DNA of 64,000 nucleotides from Polydactylus sextarius (GCA_016801845.1 CM028923.1:15872679-15936678); one strand, 5' to 3'. Shown: positions 1-12,892, numbered from the stretch's first letter. Translations and numbers: made by a program. Notes: generated by a model not told the origin, from the sequence alone.

Positions 1-75
1 GTTGTAGTTTTGTGGGATCAACACAAATTCAATCAAATCTGTCAAATTCTTATTTCAGATATTTGAACTGCTCAC

Positions 76-135
<60 letters not shown>

Positions 136-422
136 TATTGATGCACACTTCCTCTCACATAAAGCTGAGCTGTAACAGGAAGTTGGTGAGTGAAACTTTC
201 AGTCACACTTTGAGGGTTTGAGGTTACATCTCCACCGAGGCCTCTCGCTGTCAAAGTGTAATTACTGACAGTCTCAGTTAACGCACTGACTGACATCGTT
301 TCACTGTCTGATGTTTAAACGGTTCGACAGACAAAAATAAAGGCGGGCTCTGCTCTGAACACTGAGCTGAACTGAACTCAGATCAGATCTTTGTTTTGTT
401 TTTTTTGGTTTTTTTTTCTGAC
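1..422 (-). other. ldh intron with (AT)n microsatellite
   Basis: Sequence downstream of the second ldh coding exon. A GTCAG donor follows position 423. An AT dinucleotide array fills about 76-132. I see no LDH-like coding sequence here, so the next exon must lie before the window. Confidence 0.6.
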
Positions 423-1064
423 CTTTGTCAGCCACAATCTTGGACGTCTTGAGGAAGAGGCTGCCGTGCTGCAGGTCCATCATCTCTCCCTTCAGGCGGT
501 CCTCCATCACATCAACCAGAGCCAGCTCATCACACAGGTCCTGACCGAGAGAACAAGAGAAAAGTAAGCAAGCATGAATACATATATAAATGTATGCGTA
601 TATATACTGTATTTCCAAAATATTAGCCTATATATACACCCACATACCCAAAATTTTATTTGAAGGATTATATCAACCAATAATCAGACTTTATCTAACA
701 ACAATCAAATGTGGTGTTCTGCTTGTGACCACAGCAGAACACCACAAAAGGTCAGATGCAATTTGTAATGTTGGTTTTGTAAAACATTGGAGAATGACAT
801 TCTCTTATTAGCATGTAGAGAGAAGCTTCACTGCTTGAAAAAATATGATAATGTCAAAGTGATTGAGGTTACACTTTTGATTTTTTGTATTGTTTCTCTG
901 TTAAAACTATAGTGACGGTGTCTGTAGTGTCTTACCCTGAGCAGGATGCTGATGGCGCAGGCCATCCCCACCTGACCCACTCCGACCACCGTCACCTTGT
1001 TCCTCGGAGGCTCAGCGGAGCCGCTGGCCAGGGGACTGATGAGCTTCTGCAGGACTGAGGACAT
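423..1064 (-). CDS. ldhb: L-lactate dehydrogenase, LDH-B type, 5' part (two coding exons; rest beyond left edge)
   Basis: Catalyses the NAD-dependent interconversion of pyruvate and lactate in the cytosol as a tetramer. Two coding exons are visible: 936-1064 (43 residues, starting [14 protein letters not shown]) and 423-540 (118 nt, ending in VADK plus one base). Both have good splice sites, and the 118-nt size fits the LDH family. The Rossmann NAD-binding motif GVGQVG is at residues 28-33, followed by the conserved segment [19 protein letters not shown]. The N-terminus ([23 protein letters not shown]) is of B type rather than A type. Teleosts also carry LDH-C, an eye- or liver-specific paralogue derived from LDH-B, and about 80 residues do not separate the two. 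The catalytic His and the substrate loop lie in exons outside the window. No further coding exon is visible in 1-422. The start is the family-typical ATG at 1064; an in-frame ATG upstream is listed separately. Confidence 0.9.
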
Positions 1065-1489
1065 GATTGCAGCTACAAGGAGACACAGAGACACATCACA
1101 GATATTAAACACCTGCTTTAGACAGAACCAGTCATTAGTCTTCCTCCTACATCCTTCATACAATAAGCCGCCTGTGGACGGTTGAACTGCAGTGTGTCTA
1201 AAGGGACTGGCGTCTGGTTTGAAGGGTCATTACAGAAACACTGGGACAATCAAACAAGTTCTTAAAAAAACAGTTGAAGACACATCGAAGACAACATCAG
1301 AACACGTTCGTCAGCAGAAGTTCATGTCAGAAGATTCATCCATCAATGTGACAACAGCAAAGACCAAAGACACTTTTATAATCAATCAGTCATTGATGTG
1401 ACTGAGACATCTCTTACATTCAACTATCACAGGCTGCAACACTGAAACACGACTAGTTCAAACAGTTTGAAAACAGCTCGGACACTTAC

Positions 1490-1590
1490 AGGAGACTCGA
1501 ATCGGCGTCAAAAAACGAGACATGATGACAGAGTCCGAGAGCAGGAAACAGAAACTGACTGACTAAACCCAACATCCAGTTTAAATACTG
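1490..1590 (-). promoter_or_regulatory. ldhb: Proximal ldh promoter and first (leader) exon
   Basis: On the minus strand a TATA-like element (TATTTAAA, about 1580-1587) is followed some 30 bp later by an initiator-like TCAGTTTC near 1555. A short exon then ends at a GTAAG donor after position 1490. It would splice to the acceptor before 1072 (pyrimidine tract, then TTGTAG), placing the usual ATG just inside exon 2. The leader exon contains an ATG at 1522-1524 that is open and in frame with the downstream start. The transcription start is inferred from motif spacing only. A TATA promoter would suit a tissue-restricted LDH. Confidence 0.55.
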
Positions 1591-3990
1591 ATGTTTTATC
1601 AGTATGTGTTGGTGTCAGAAAAAAAACAGAATTACCACTGTGACTATTTGACCATTAAATTGGTGTTAATCTGTACTTAGATGATGTGTCCTCTCCTCCT
1701 CGTCTCTACAGGACTGTGTGTACCGTATGTGGACACTGACAGGAGTTATCATATCTCATACTGTCAGCTCCTCAGTCATAGTTCTTTATATGTGTGTGTA
1801 AAAGTACAACTAGTGACAAAAACTGACATATACAGTGTAATATGTATGTAATATAAAAATCTCTGTATGTAACAAAGCTCCTCTACAATATGACCTACAG
1901 TCAGTATGAGTTACACTGTGCAGGTAGAGCAAGTGAGATAAGTGCAAAGAGCAGCAGATATAAATAATATATAATAATACAATATAACAATAAAGTAATT
2001 ACTAACTAATTACTAACTAATATAACAATAAACATAAAGTAAATGTGTATATTTCAGTTGTATTCCCAGCAGCAGGATCAACACTGAGAGTATCATGATC
2101 ATCAGTGGTTCAGTGATCTGTAGCGCCTCCTAGAGGAGACATTAGAACAGATTGTGTGTTTGTGGTGAATCAGGTTCAGGGTCAGATCTGTAGTGATGCT
2201 GTCTGCATATCTCTTCAGTCTAAAGGTGTAGAAGTAATGAACTGAGGACAGGTTGACACCAATGAGTCTTCCTACACTTCTGATGGTTCATTTCAGTTTG
2301 TTCTTGTCCTGTTTGGTGAACAAAGCACACCCAGTGATCACTGTGACTACATCACTGTAGTTACTGTGTAAATAGACTGTTTATACATTACATTAGTCTT
2401 TGTTAAGACTGAAAAAAAATTCACACTATAGGTCACATTCACCCAATTCACCCAAAAACATACTGCTGCACAGTGGAGACAGTGTGAGGTTTAGTAACTT
2501 GCCCAAGGACAGGTTATCACAAGGAGCAAGGAATCGAACTACCAACCTGACAATTACTGGCTCAACTGCTCAGCACCTGCGAACCAAAGCCTCTACATGA
2601 AATAATAATAATAACAGTGTATTATTACACCGTTAATAATGTTTACAGTGTATGTACCTATGAAATAGGATATGTGTGTTTGGGATCCACACACTGGAAT
2701 GTTATATTAAACAGTGATAACAATATACGTAGAAATACACAAGTACAAACACAGCACATGTGTGCCAACCCCTGTAATATGTATTATTGTAAAAACAAAT
2801 CAATCAGGGTCCATTAACCAGCTGTTTCCCTGAGCTGAGGAAGTAAGTAATCAAATCTCAAACAATTAATGGCACTCAAATGATTATTAATATCTAAATA
2901 TGTGATTAATAACTTGTTTCATGAGCCAAAATTACACTTAATTACAATTAAGCCTCGTCTATAAACAAACATCCTTGTAACCGCCTGAACTGTCTGAAAA
3001 CACGTTTTCATGCAACTCAAACTTCTTAAATATTACGCTCTTTTTGTGCGCAGTAAACATGTTTTACTGTCGTAATTAAAGCGTCTTAAATTCGTGTCGA
3101 CAATTATACGTAATTACATGTTTGCCACATTTTTTTTCTTAAAAAAAAAAAAAAAAAATGTCACATATTCCAGTTCCAGTTCCAGGCCACAATAGACACA
3201 CGGGACAACAAACTACATCTGGTGTCAAAGAAAATATTTCCAGTGTATTCTTACTCAATACTAAGATTTTCCAACTTTGTCCAAGTGACAGATTGATTTC
3301 ATTTCATCCTTCAGTGTGTGTGTGTGTGTACGTGGGTGCGTGTGTGACACTTCCTGCTCATGTGATTTTCCACCAACGAGCTCGACAAGCTTGAATACGA
3401 ATCTGTTTCATTTTGACTGACGAAGGTCAAACGCACGTTTAATTGTGGGATTATCAGAGTCGAGAGACTTAAACCTTATTTCGACAAAGACGCCGAAATA
3501 GCCGACCTGCGTAACTGCATCTCTACACTGTCGCTGATCAACTGTAACAACAGGTGCATGTTGTGTTGTATCAAGGTCAAAGGGAGGTCATACAAAAATA
3601 AAATGTGCGCTACTTCTCTCACCCAAACCTTCCTCCATAACAGAATGTAAGAAACTGATGCCACATATTCAACATAATTCATCACTGTGCAGTTATTTGT
3701 AGATGTAAAAGCGGCATCATTAGATCATTTTTATGAACAATAAATGGATTTAAATCATTTAACTATGGCAACCAGGGATCCCTGACAGTCACAGGCCTCA
3801 GTTTGGGGGAACTGACTAACTATCAATGCTTGTCAAGAACAAAAGCTGCTGTTGTCTAGTAACATTCAGACAGATGGTACGAGCTGCCAACGGGTTCAGA
3901 TAACAGCACACAGCAGCAGCCAAGGTCACCCTTGTAGAAACAGGTCTCAGGGAGGTGGTTGGACTGTGGCGCACTGAGCTGAGGACCAGG
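1591..3990. other. Intergenic DNA upstream of the proximal ldh promoter
   Basis: AT-rich DNA with no exon I can support. It holds the SINE remnant near 2.4-2.6 kb, a poly-A run at 3139-3157 and short GT runs near 3316. The small open frames here lack family resemblance or splice structure. Confidence 0.5.
2410..2605 (-). repeat. Degenerate tRNA-derived SINE (minus orientation)
   Basis: Contains a run resembling the reverse complement of a common fish SINE: a 'cttgcccaagga' block, then 'ggaatcgaactaccaacctg' (a reversed B-box region), then a 'ctcaactgctcag' block. It is heavily mutated. The family name is not assigned. Confidence 0.45.
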
Positions 3991-4039
3991 AGAGATAATA
4001 GAGCTGCTGGGATCTCTTTACACTTTTATATTAGATGTG

Positions 4040-4134
4040 TTTTATTCATCCCACACGTGACTTCATCACGACCCGTGCACGCTGCCATCACGTCTCTACC
4101 TTTAAGGTTATGTAACCGTTCACCGGCGTGCGAG

Positions 4135-4175
<41 letters not shown>

Positions 4176-4870
4176 CCTCATCAGGACGGTCAGGTTCATT
4201 AACGGACGCACACGCAGACACTTCAAGTTCAGAGGCTGACATGTGGACACTGAGCTGAACCGCCACGGGCAACGACAACAGCTGCTGCGCGCGGTGCGGG
4301 GACGTCCATGTTCAATGTTCACGTGGTGGAATGTAAAACAATAGAAAGCACTTATATGTCATCACACACTCCGTATGAACAGTCCGAAATGATCACAATC
4401 ATGACGTAACCGAACGTCAAAATACACTATGTTCCCGTGCACTACGTCACCATAACTGTGCTGAAACAGGCCGCTGTTGTATCACAGAGTTTGCGGATAA
4501 AACGGAGCCTTCAGCGGGTCTGAAGCATCCATTTCTGCGGAGGCGATGCATGTGCATGCAGACCCGAGACGCTCTCACGATCTCTCACCGAGTACGAACA
4601 ATACTTACGTTTTTGATGATGTTTCCAGAGGGTTGATACTGGTTATCTGGTCCTGTGGCCGACAGGGAGACAGACAGTCAGACAGACAGACAGAGCTGGA
4701 GCGGAGCTGAACGGCTGCAGTCAGGAGGAGGAGGAGGAGGAGGAGGAAGATGGATTTCCACCGTGACTGGGCTGCGATCACATGTGATTGGTGGTGGACG
4801 GAGGGGTGGTGTTGTAGAGGGGCGGGGGGGGGCCGTTTGCGTGGCATTCACAGAGCTATGAGAGATATGA
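4040..4870 (-). promoter_or_regulatory. CpG-rich block with a candidate distal first exon
   Basis: This stretch has more CpG than its surroundings. On the minus strand it contains a canonical donor (AAAAAC followed by GTAAGTATT) at the 4608/4609 border. An upstream exon of unknown length, crossing a GGA/TCC-rich tract (about 4724-4746), could end there. The frame compatible with the ldh exon 2 ATG hits a stop, so such an exon would be leader only. It may be an alternative ldh first exon or belong to an unrecognised transcript. No coding product is recognised. Confidence 0.35.
4143..4172. repeat. (CA)n microsatellite
   Basis: About 15 CA units preceded by a short CG-alternating run (gcgcgcgc), a possible Z-DNA-forming tract at the left side of the CpG-rich block. 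Confidence 0.9.
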
Positions 4871-4879
4871 TGCATTCAT

Positions 4880-7800
4880 ATGTCTCATTTTCTGTTTTGA
4901 TCAGGAACAGTTTGTGGAGAGGTTTCATTCTGGCAGAAGTCAGTGGCTTCAACTTACTTTCCTCATACTTTTATTATTATTATTATTATTTTTCATTTTC
5001 AGACACTTTTCAGAATTTGCAACACACACAACTCTAACCCTTTATTAAGAGCAGCTAAACTGATGTGTGTTTAATCACAGTGTATACACAAGGTGTGTAC
5101 AGACCTGCACACACCTTGAACTTGGACCTTCACCTTTAAATGTGACTTGATGATTCATTAGAGTGAAGCTAAATAGTTACTGTTACTTTTGCTGATAAAT
5201 GATAATTCTGTGTGCACTTTGTCTAGTCTGCAGAAACACATGGTTTAACCTGTTCACACAACTGGACCTACGTTACATCATAGGACTGAATGAGGGTTTA
5301 TGTTGTATTTTTAATCATTTATAACACGATAGCAGCAGCATGATGTCAGGTCTGTGAGTACAGAACAATAACGGACGTAGGTCCTTTTTTTAGCCACATC
5401 AAAACACAACAGGAGGTCCAATCACTGCTGGTCAGGTTCAGTCACCTTTGTGTTTTGTGCATCAATGAGCCTTGAAAGTGGGAGGAGATTTAGCTCAAGA
5501 GTTTTATGGGTTCAACAGTCACTGGGTCACAGAGGAAAGGAAGAGGAAGTTTATGAACAGCCTCCATGTTTGACTCTTCTGAGCTGTTCTTCCTCTTTCT
5601 TCCTCCCTCACAAACAATCCCCAGCAGGAGACATGACACAAAACACCATCTGGTTGTATTTATGTTGGAACAATAACTTTAATCAGAGACAGGTTTTTTT
5701 TGTTTGTCTGTTTGGTTTTTTTTTTGTTTGTTTTTTTTTTCATTGTGAACCTGTTGCACTTTCCTCCAACAATAGAGAGGAAAGTCGCATATGAACATGT
5801 ATGTGAACATGCTGTTCCCTGCGTCTCCCTGCTGATGCTCCCCACATGTCACCAATAATAATGATGGTGGAGATACAGCCTGGTACCCAATAGTAAACCG
5901 CAGTCGTGCTTCTCTCCTCATCCAATGGGATGAGAGGATGCTGATCCTCCGATGCATCTCTGTGTGTGTAGGTCGTATGAAATGTGAGGAATGAAGAGAG
6001 TGTGGAAGGGATTTGATTGGTCCGTTTAGGAAGGAGGGGTCTAACAGGCTGTTACATAACCTCACCTCCCCCACCGCAGCCTACTTTGTCCTCCTTTCAG
6101 TCTAACAGTTTGCTCCGCTCAGTTTTTTTTTTTCCTCCTACACACAAACATCCTGAACGGTTTGAACGTTTGTCTCAATGATGAGTAAACACGCTGCTTT
6201 ATCCTTGAGGCTTTTAGGTTTCAAGAGAGGGAGCAAGGCTTGTCTGAATGAAATACTACAACAAGACTAAATGCACTGACTGCAACTGATACTGATGCAG
6301 ATACTTTCGGGTTACAGGTCAAAATATGCAAACTTAAGTTCATCTCCAGGGACGCTCTTAGTCAGTTGCACAGACAGAGAGTTGTTTCAGTCACAGAGAT
6401 GATAATCAGGTCTGAGTTCTGAACATCATGGGCATTTATCTTGACCTTTAAAACTCAATATAACATAATAAACTCTAGGCAATCAGGTTTTATTGATATC
6501 CTCCCACATATTTGAATCAGCTCATAGATTTTCTTCTTTTCCCATCACCGCTGCCACAACATCTATCCAATTAGACCATTTCCCTTTTCTTTAAATCAGT
6601 TAACAACTTAAGAATTACTGGGAACCACTACAAAGAACTGATCTGAGAGCTGCAGTAATATGTTCATCTGTTTTAGTCTTTGTGAGAACTCTAACATCAG
6701 CCGTCTCAGTGCTTTTATTGTGAAGGTTTGAGAAAGCCCTGTCCCAGTATATATTCACTGTGCAGTGAGTCAACAGGAAGACAGTCATTTATAGACAGAG
6801 TTGTATGTAACAGAGTGTCATCTGCATAGCTGCTTAGCATTCATTCCTATTATTAATAATGGGGGGAGGGAGTGGGGGCATATAGACAGTAAACAGGAAA
6901 AGTCTCAGGATTGAAACTTGAGGTATTTCTACACATCTTGTCATCACATGTACATATGTATTTACTAACTAATACGAGAGAAATGGTGTTTTGCAAATAG
7001 GACCTGAGCTAAACTATGACCGTCACAGAGAATCCAACCCAGTTTTCAAGTCTGATTAGTGGTACTGAATGATCAACAGTGTAAAAAGCAGCTCTGAGGT
7101 TCAGGAACTCTAGGACTGAATCAGTGTTTGATGAATCTTGATCACTTTCACTACTGTGATGATCTCATCAACCTGATTTTCAACTGTTTTCAGGTATAAA
7201 AGCTGATATGAAATGAGTCTAATTATTTGATAAATACTGAGGCATCCTGACTACTCCTTCCTAGAGGCAGTTTTTAAAGCCTTTAAAGAACATCTCTGAT
7301 AACAGGGAGCTGTTGTTACCAGACAACTATAAACAATTTCATGTAAATTCATTGATGGGGTGTGGAGGAGGCAGCATATTGATGGTGTAACATACTGAAC
7401 CGTGCCCTCTGGAGTTTTGTCGTCACTTGTGCTGAACTTAGTCATAGTTACTCCATCACACATTCTCGGTGATGTGCAAGAGTTTTTTTTTTTTTTTTGT
7501 CCCAAAAAAATAAAAGATAATAAAACAACATGCAACAGCCTCATCAAGTTAAAAAGTACCCTAACCTGACCACAACTTGACCTTGGGGTCAGGGTGTGGT
7601 TTGTTTAAGATAGCACACAGTCTAGAGACAGAGGTAAACAACTGGCCAGCTCTGGTTCAAAGTTCAATGGTCTACCTAGCGCCACCTATAAAGTTTACTT
7701 ATTAACATGTTTTATTGTTTATTTACACATCAGAATATAAATGTATATCCAAATGCATATCTATGGACTATTTCTTCACAAACAACATTTTATCAGTCTG

Positions 7801-8450
7801 CCCAGCACAAGTTTTGATCTCCCTGTAAAACCACAATCAGTTGTTTCTATATTTCTTTTTGTGCACATATTAACCCAATAAGACACAACCTGATTAATAA
7901 GATTAATAAAATTAATTATGTTGTATATATGTTCCCCGTGACATCGTCATTGCTCTCTGATGTCGCTTTATAACAAACGATCCTAACATTAACACACTGG
8001 TTTCTTATATTTGCTGATTCTGTTCTGTCTTTATCGTGTTTGTTTGCTTATTCATCATGTAAACAGTAATGTCAATGTTAACCAAACCTACAGGCCAACA
8101 TCATATAATGAGCCGTGAGCTGCTGCGTGTTATTAAGCACAACACGCTGCAGTCAGTCAGTTATTACTGTAAATAGAACTGAAGAGCCAAGTGGGTCACA
8201 TGGAACAACTTCACCATCAGATGACCTGAGTGACCTTGTTCAACTGCAGCGTGAGAGTGAAACGTCACCTTATCATTAACAAGTGGGACATGAAATGTTA
8301 TTTCAAGTTCATTCAATGTGTAAAAAAAGCCTGCTTGTTGAGTCTGTCGCGGTAATCGCAAATTGTCTAAAAAAGGACATTTCATTTGAAAACTTTTTGA
8401 TTTGAGTTTAGAGTTTACTGCTCACCACTGTCTTTATCAGTTACTGGAGC
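4880..8450. other. Intergenic DNA, no gene recognised
   Basis: No exon or RNA gene is supported. Homopolymer T runs occur near 5695-5745 and 7483-7498. The stretch 6660-7480 reads like an old interspersed repeat, with phrases such as 'gtgtcatctgcatagc' and 'ctctgataacagggagc' that recur in fish genomes from memory. I cannot name its family. Confidence 0.4.
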
Positions 8451-8454
8451 CTCC

Positions 8455-8742
8455 TTACCAGGGAGAAACAGCCAGCGACACTCGTTGATTACACATCCAC
8501 TGCCATCTTTGTAGAGTTTCTATTACTGCAATACTACCTGGGTGTTCCCACACTAGATGAGATATACGATCCATCCAGTGTACTGTAGGTCTACCCCAGG
8601 TCTCCTTCCAGTTTAACATGCCTGGTAAAACCTGATCAGACACCCGAACCATCACCTCTGCTCTTTCACCTCCGCAAACCAATAGCACTTTATCATCTGC
8701 AAATAGCAGAAAGACAGTTCTGACTCCAGAAAAACTAGACAC
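8455..8742 (-). pseudogene. Decayed LINE reverse-transcriptase fragment with internal deletion
   Basis: The minus-strand frame begins with VFLLFADDKVLL, which fits the catalytic [YF]xDD region of a non-LTR reverse transcriptase. A stretch resembling the region after the catalytic site (RVSDQVLPGMLNWK) follows. It then runs into GRPTVHWMDRISHLVWEH, which resembles the GRPR-W-D-(I/V)S-LAWE tail seen at the C-terminus of I/Nimb-like fish LINEs. The middle part expected between these blocks is missing. It is a dead fragment of an old retroelement. Confidence 0.55.
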
Positions 8743-9102
8743 TACATAAACACTTGATAAATGTCATATAACTTCACAAGTCATGCACAAGTCTTTGTTA
8801 CTGTACAGTGTAAGTGTTGTCAGCAGTATAATTTTTCTATCTATGAACAGTGATGGATAACGCTGTAATCTGTCTAATGACAGTGTTAAAAAATAAACGA
8901 CGTTACCAACAGCGTTATTTTTTTTTTTTCACTGACGGGTTATCTGATGATTATGACATAAATCGTTACAACAGTGTTACCGTTACTGCAGCTGCAAAGT
9001 TTTTTATTTCTTTTCTGGAGCAAGCTGTGAGGGAGAGGGGAAACTGCATGCTGACTGGCTAAGGGAGAGGAAAATTTCATGATTAGCCAATCAGAGTAGA
9101 TG

Positions 9103-9104
<2 letters not shown>

Positions 9105-9146
<42 letters not shown>
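9105..9146. repeat. (CA)n microsatellite
   Basis: 21 CA units without interruption. Confidence 0.95.
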
Positions 9147-9149
<3 letters not shown>

Positions 9150-9699
9150 GGATACACTAACAACCAAGACAGACACAGCATTGCGAGCTCCAAGGTAGTG
9201 TTTTAAAATTGCAAGTACAGTCATTACTTTAACTTAATAGAGGAGAAGGACAAAAATGTGTAAAATTCTTTATGTACTTAAACAAACAAACAAACAAACA
9301 AAAAAGGAAAATAGTTACTTTCCTTGGTAATTAGTTACTTTTATAAAGCTGTAACAGAGTTACAGTAACTAGTAACTGTAACTAATTACTTGTTTAAAGT
9401 AACTTTCCCAAGACTGTCTATGAAAATATATGATTTCTTTTGCGTTGGGTATGGTTCCTGTGAAGCAGCAGACAAGTAGCAGCAGGTTTGAAAGGTTGCA
9501 GTGAAAAGAAAATGCAACAATCCCATAAGTAGCTTCTGGGCCCCTCAAGTTCCTGAGTAAATAATCCAGTTTTTCTGCTTCAGCACATGGCAGGATGAAG
9601 AATGGACGATGAACGATGGACAAATGATTCAGTTTCATTCCTCTGATTATTATCATTTTACAGTCCTTCTCTCAAGTGTGCATGTGTTTTTATTTTATT

Positions 9700-9860
9700 T
9701 TATTTTTGTTTGTTTGTTTTTTTTGCAGTTAATTTGCTGTAACAGTGTAGTCTCCCCTCAGAGGGACTAATAAAGGAGTTTGAATTAGATTTAGAATCTA
9801 ATAATCTAATTTAATCTAATATCTAATAGAATAAAAAAAATTTTTTTTTTAATCTGATTT
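9700..9860 (+). repeat. 3' tail of a LINE (short tandem TCTAAT-like end)
   Basis: The sequence 'ccctcagagggactaataaagg' followed by imperfect repeats of 'aatctaat' resembles the 3' end of several fish LINEs, which finish in short tandem repeats instead of a plain poly-A. No coding part is recognisable next to it, so it would be a strongly 5'-truncated insertion. Confidence 0.45.
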
Positions 9861-9941
9861 TGATTTTGATTTTAAAATTGAACCTTGAATATAGAATGGA
9901 ACTGAACTGAAAAAAGGACAATAACACTGTGAGATAACACC

Positions 9942-10225
9942 ACGATGTTAGTCTCTGTCAAGTTGATGTGTAAATAGACCATCTACAGATTATTTATTAC
10001 ATAATTTAATATTTTTTATTCAAGTCACTGAATGGCATAATCATGACATTGCAAGTCAGGATTAATAATGTCAGTGTGTATGTATTGTCATCCTGGCCTC
10101 TTGTGGTCAGGTCAGCTGCTGCTGGTTTGACACGTCCTGGTGACAAATTTCTGACACAATAAAAAGCGAAATGTATAAATTCAAATTATCACTTTAGCAT
10201 ATAATGCTGTACTAGAGTTAAACGT
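9942..10225. repeat. Dispersed repeat, copy A (longer form)
   Basis: Shares two blocks with 12893-13036: 'gttagtctctgtcaa-ttgatgt' at its left, and a block from 'tttgacacgtcctgg' through 'atttctgacaca' to 'ctgtacta' at its right. Between the blocks this copy has about 120 extra bases, including poly-T-rich DNA. Family unknown. Confidence 0.6.
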
Positions 10226-12499
10226 AGTGATTGTAAGAGTGACACTTGTAAAGCTCAGCTGCTGAAAATATCTTTACATAGAATCCTGACATAACATATG
10301 AGAGGAGGTGTTGTATGACATTATCTAATCTATGGTGGAACATGGAGTATTGTTGGAGCACTGAACATTTGCCTTGGTTTCATTCAGCTACTGGTTCATG
10401 TTCATGTCCATGTCCATGTGTTCAGCATGAAATGAGGTCTGATAGATGTGAGGTCGTGCTCTTCCTGAAGTCAGACATAAATCTGTGATTGGTCACAACA
10501 GTCTACACTGGAATTTCACTGATCCATTGAATAACAGTATATGTCGAGGAGAGTTTTTGTTTTTCTGGATGTTTCCCCACTAACGCTGATTGTATGAGAG
10601 AATATTTATGTGTTGTACTAGACATATATATTTGACAGTCATCTGTAACAGTGTGATTTTCAGCATAATGTCCAACATGTCCTTGCGTTGACCATGCAGA
10701 GTGTAGCTCATATTCCCTTCAGTCCCTCCCTGCTCTCAGACTCTGCCCTGCTGCTGTGGAAGGAACTCCTCCAACTGCACATTCCTCTGGGCGAGCTAAG
10801 CCAGGCCCCTTGTTCATGTGACCAGAAACAACCGCTGCTATTTCAGAGTGACCTCCAAAACTGAACACAAGGCTGGAAAGACAATAGCTGGATGCATGAG
10901 TGCATGTGCTGGCACATGTGTTGGTGCTGTGACCTCTTTGCCCCTGTTGCTGTTCTCAGTGCTGACTCTAAAAAGCACTGAAAAGCCTGAATTTATCATG
11001 ACTGTGGCAAATTTAAACATGTGAAGATTTGGCTCTGTATTGCTGATAATCTGTTTCTGGGGGGGGGTGGAGGGGTGATCTGGCAAAACCTAGAAACCTA
11101 GAGTTTTTTTCTGGTCTTATTTCCCTGTAATGAGGTTCGACATACTGGTATGTTTGGAAATACTAAGGCTGAATCAATGAATATTTTAACAGTGGATCAA
11201 ATGTGTAAAATGTAAGAGGAGTCACCTGGCCCCCCTGGTTGTTGAGAAAACTCTGAACCAGCTTGAAGATGCAGCCAGATGTTTCCCTCGGGGGCCGAAG
11301 GATTCTTCAGGTGCAGACCAGATGGATGGAGACCAGGTCCAGAGTTAGCTCCTTATTGCTCCTTAACTGCTAACCGCTCTCATTTGTCGATTAAACAACT
11401 AAACCTTTATGTGTATCAGAGCTGTCGGCTGCTTTGTGTCTGCAAAACCGCTGACTTCTGTTCAAAAATGTCTTCAATGGAACCACAACTGTAAAGACAG
11501 ACGTGTTTGGAGGCGTCTCAGCACACTGGTTTGTGAGCGAACGTCTCTCGTCAAGCCAAGATTTTGTCCATCGTCGTCTTGACACTTATATCACACGTAT
11601 CAAATATCACACATGTCAAATTACACGATCATCTGATCTACTTCCTGTTTTATTATGTCTGAATCATTTGGAATCTACCAGAACTACTTTCTGTGCCTGG
11701 TTACAAAGATTCAATGTGACTTCTTCAATTTGTACAATAACATTCAATCAAAAAATCTTGATCTATCTAATATTTCTAGATAGATAGATGGATGAACGGA
11801 CGGACACTCACCTATCTATCCGTGTTTATGTCACGGATAGATAGATGGGTGAATTTCCATCATTATGGAGATTAATAATCATGAACATGATGCCCTGTAA
11901 AATGGAGCATAGTGTTTCAGCTCTGAGCATAAATCATCTTGAAAAAACACTAAAGCTGCAGGTTTGTCGTAGCCGTTGGTGTATAATATTGCACTCTGCT
12001 GGCCTGGACTTGGCACCGTGTGACGGAAAGTCTAAGTGTCCCTGATGGAGCCCACAGCTGTTTCCATCAGACCGAGCTTTAAAATAGACCATAGATACTG
12101 TTTAAGTTGTGTGGAAGTGAGCAGCAAGTGCAGTGCTAACGGAGGAACGGAGGCTGTGAGGGCGACAGATCACCGCTGTGGAGCTAATAACTGGACTGAA
12201 CATATTCACAGGTTATCACTCAGTGTGGAAATGACTGCTGTAATGAAACCTGTGTGCAAACGCAGCCCAGAGAAACCTTTACATCTCTGGTAGTGCTGAT
12301 GTTTTATTCAATGAGGCAGCAGTGACATCTGTGATCTAGCAAACAGGGAATTTATAAATGGACTCCATTTCCCATGACCCCTTGCAACCTCAGCGTGTCA
12401 GCTGACCCTGAAGACAGCGCTGCTGTCGTCAGTGTGAACGCTGCCTATTTCATGAGCAAACAAATGGATTCTAATGACAGCGGCGAAATCATTCCCCAT

Positions 12500-12525
12500 C
12501 ACACACACACACACACACACACACA
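12500..12525. repeat. (CA)n microsatellite
   Basis: About 13 CA units. Confidence 0.9.
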
Positions 12526-12587
12526 TTAGAGGTATCTGTGTGATGTTGCTATTGCTCTCTCCTTTCTAAATGTCCAGGACCACTGAT

Positions 12588-12589
12588 AC

Positions 12590-12649
<60 letters not shown>
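12588..12649. repeat. (ATC)n trinucleotide microsatellite
   Basis: About 20 uninterrupted ATC units, intergenic. Confidence 0.95.
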
Positions 12650-12892
12650 AACTAAATGTGGTACAATACAACACACGCTGCTCAGTACAGTGGATACATG
12701 TAAATCATAAACAGTGACTGGAAATAGAAGATACATTTACATATGGTTCATAAAACAAATTAGATTAACAATAAATAAATAACAAAATAAATAGTAAAAA
12801 AAATAAAACTATATAAAAGAAAACAAAAAATAAATAAGCAAATAATAAAATAAATTGGAATAAAAGAAAATAAATGAATAACTATGACATTA

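Noticed and set aside
72..296. Open frame with a (Tyr-Ile)n tail
   Set aside because: The repeat is just the AT microsatellite; the rest has no LDH similarity although it lies where the next ldh exon might be expected.
4605..4847. Signal-peptide-like open frame with a poly-Leu run
   Set aside because: The Leu run is a translated CTC repeat. The donor at its end is kept as a possible leader exon, not as a coding exon.
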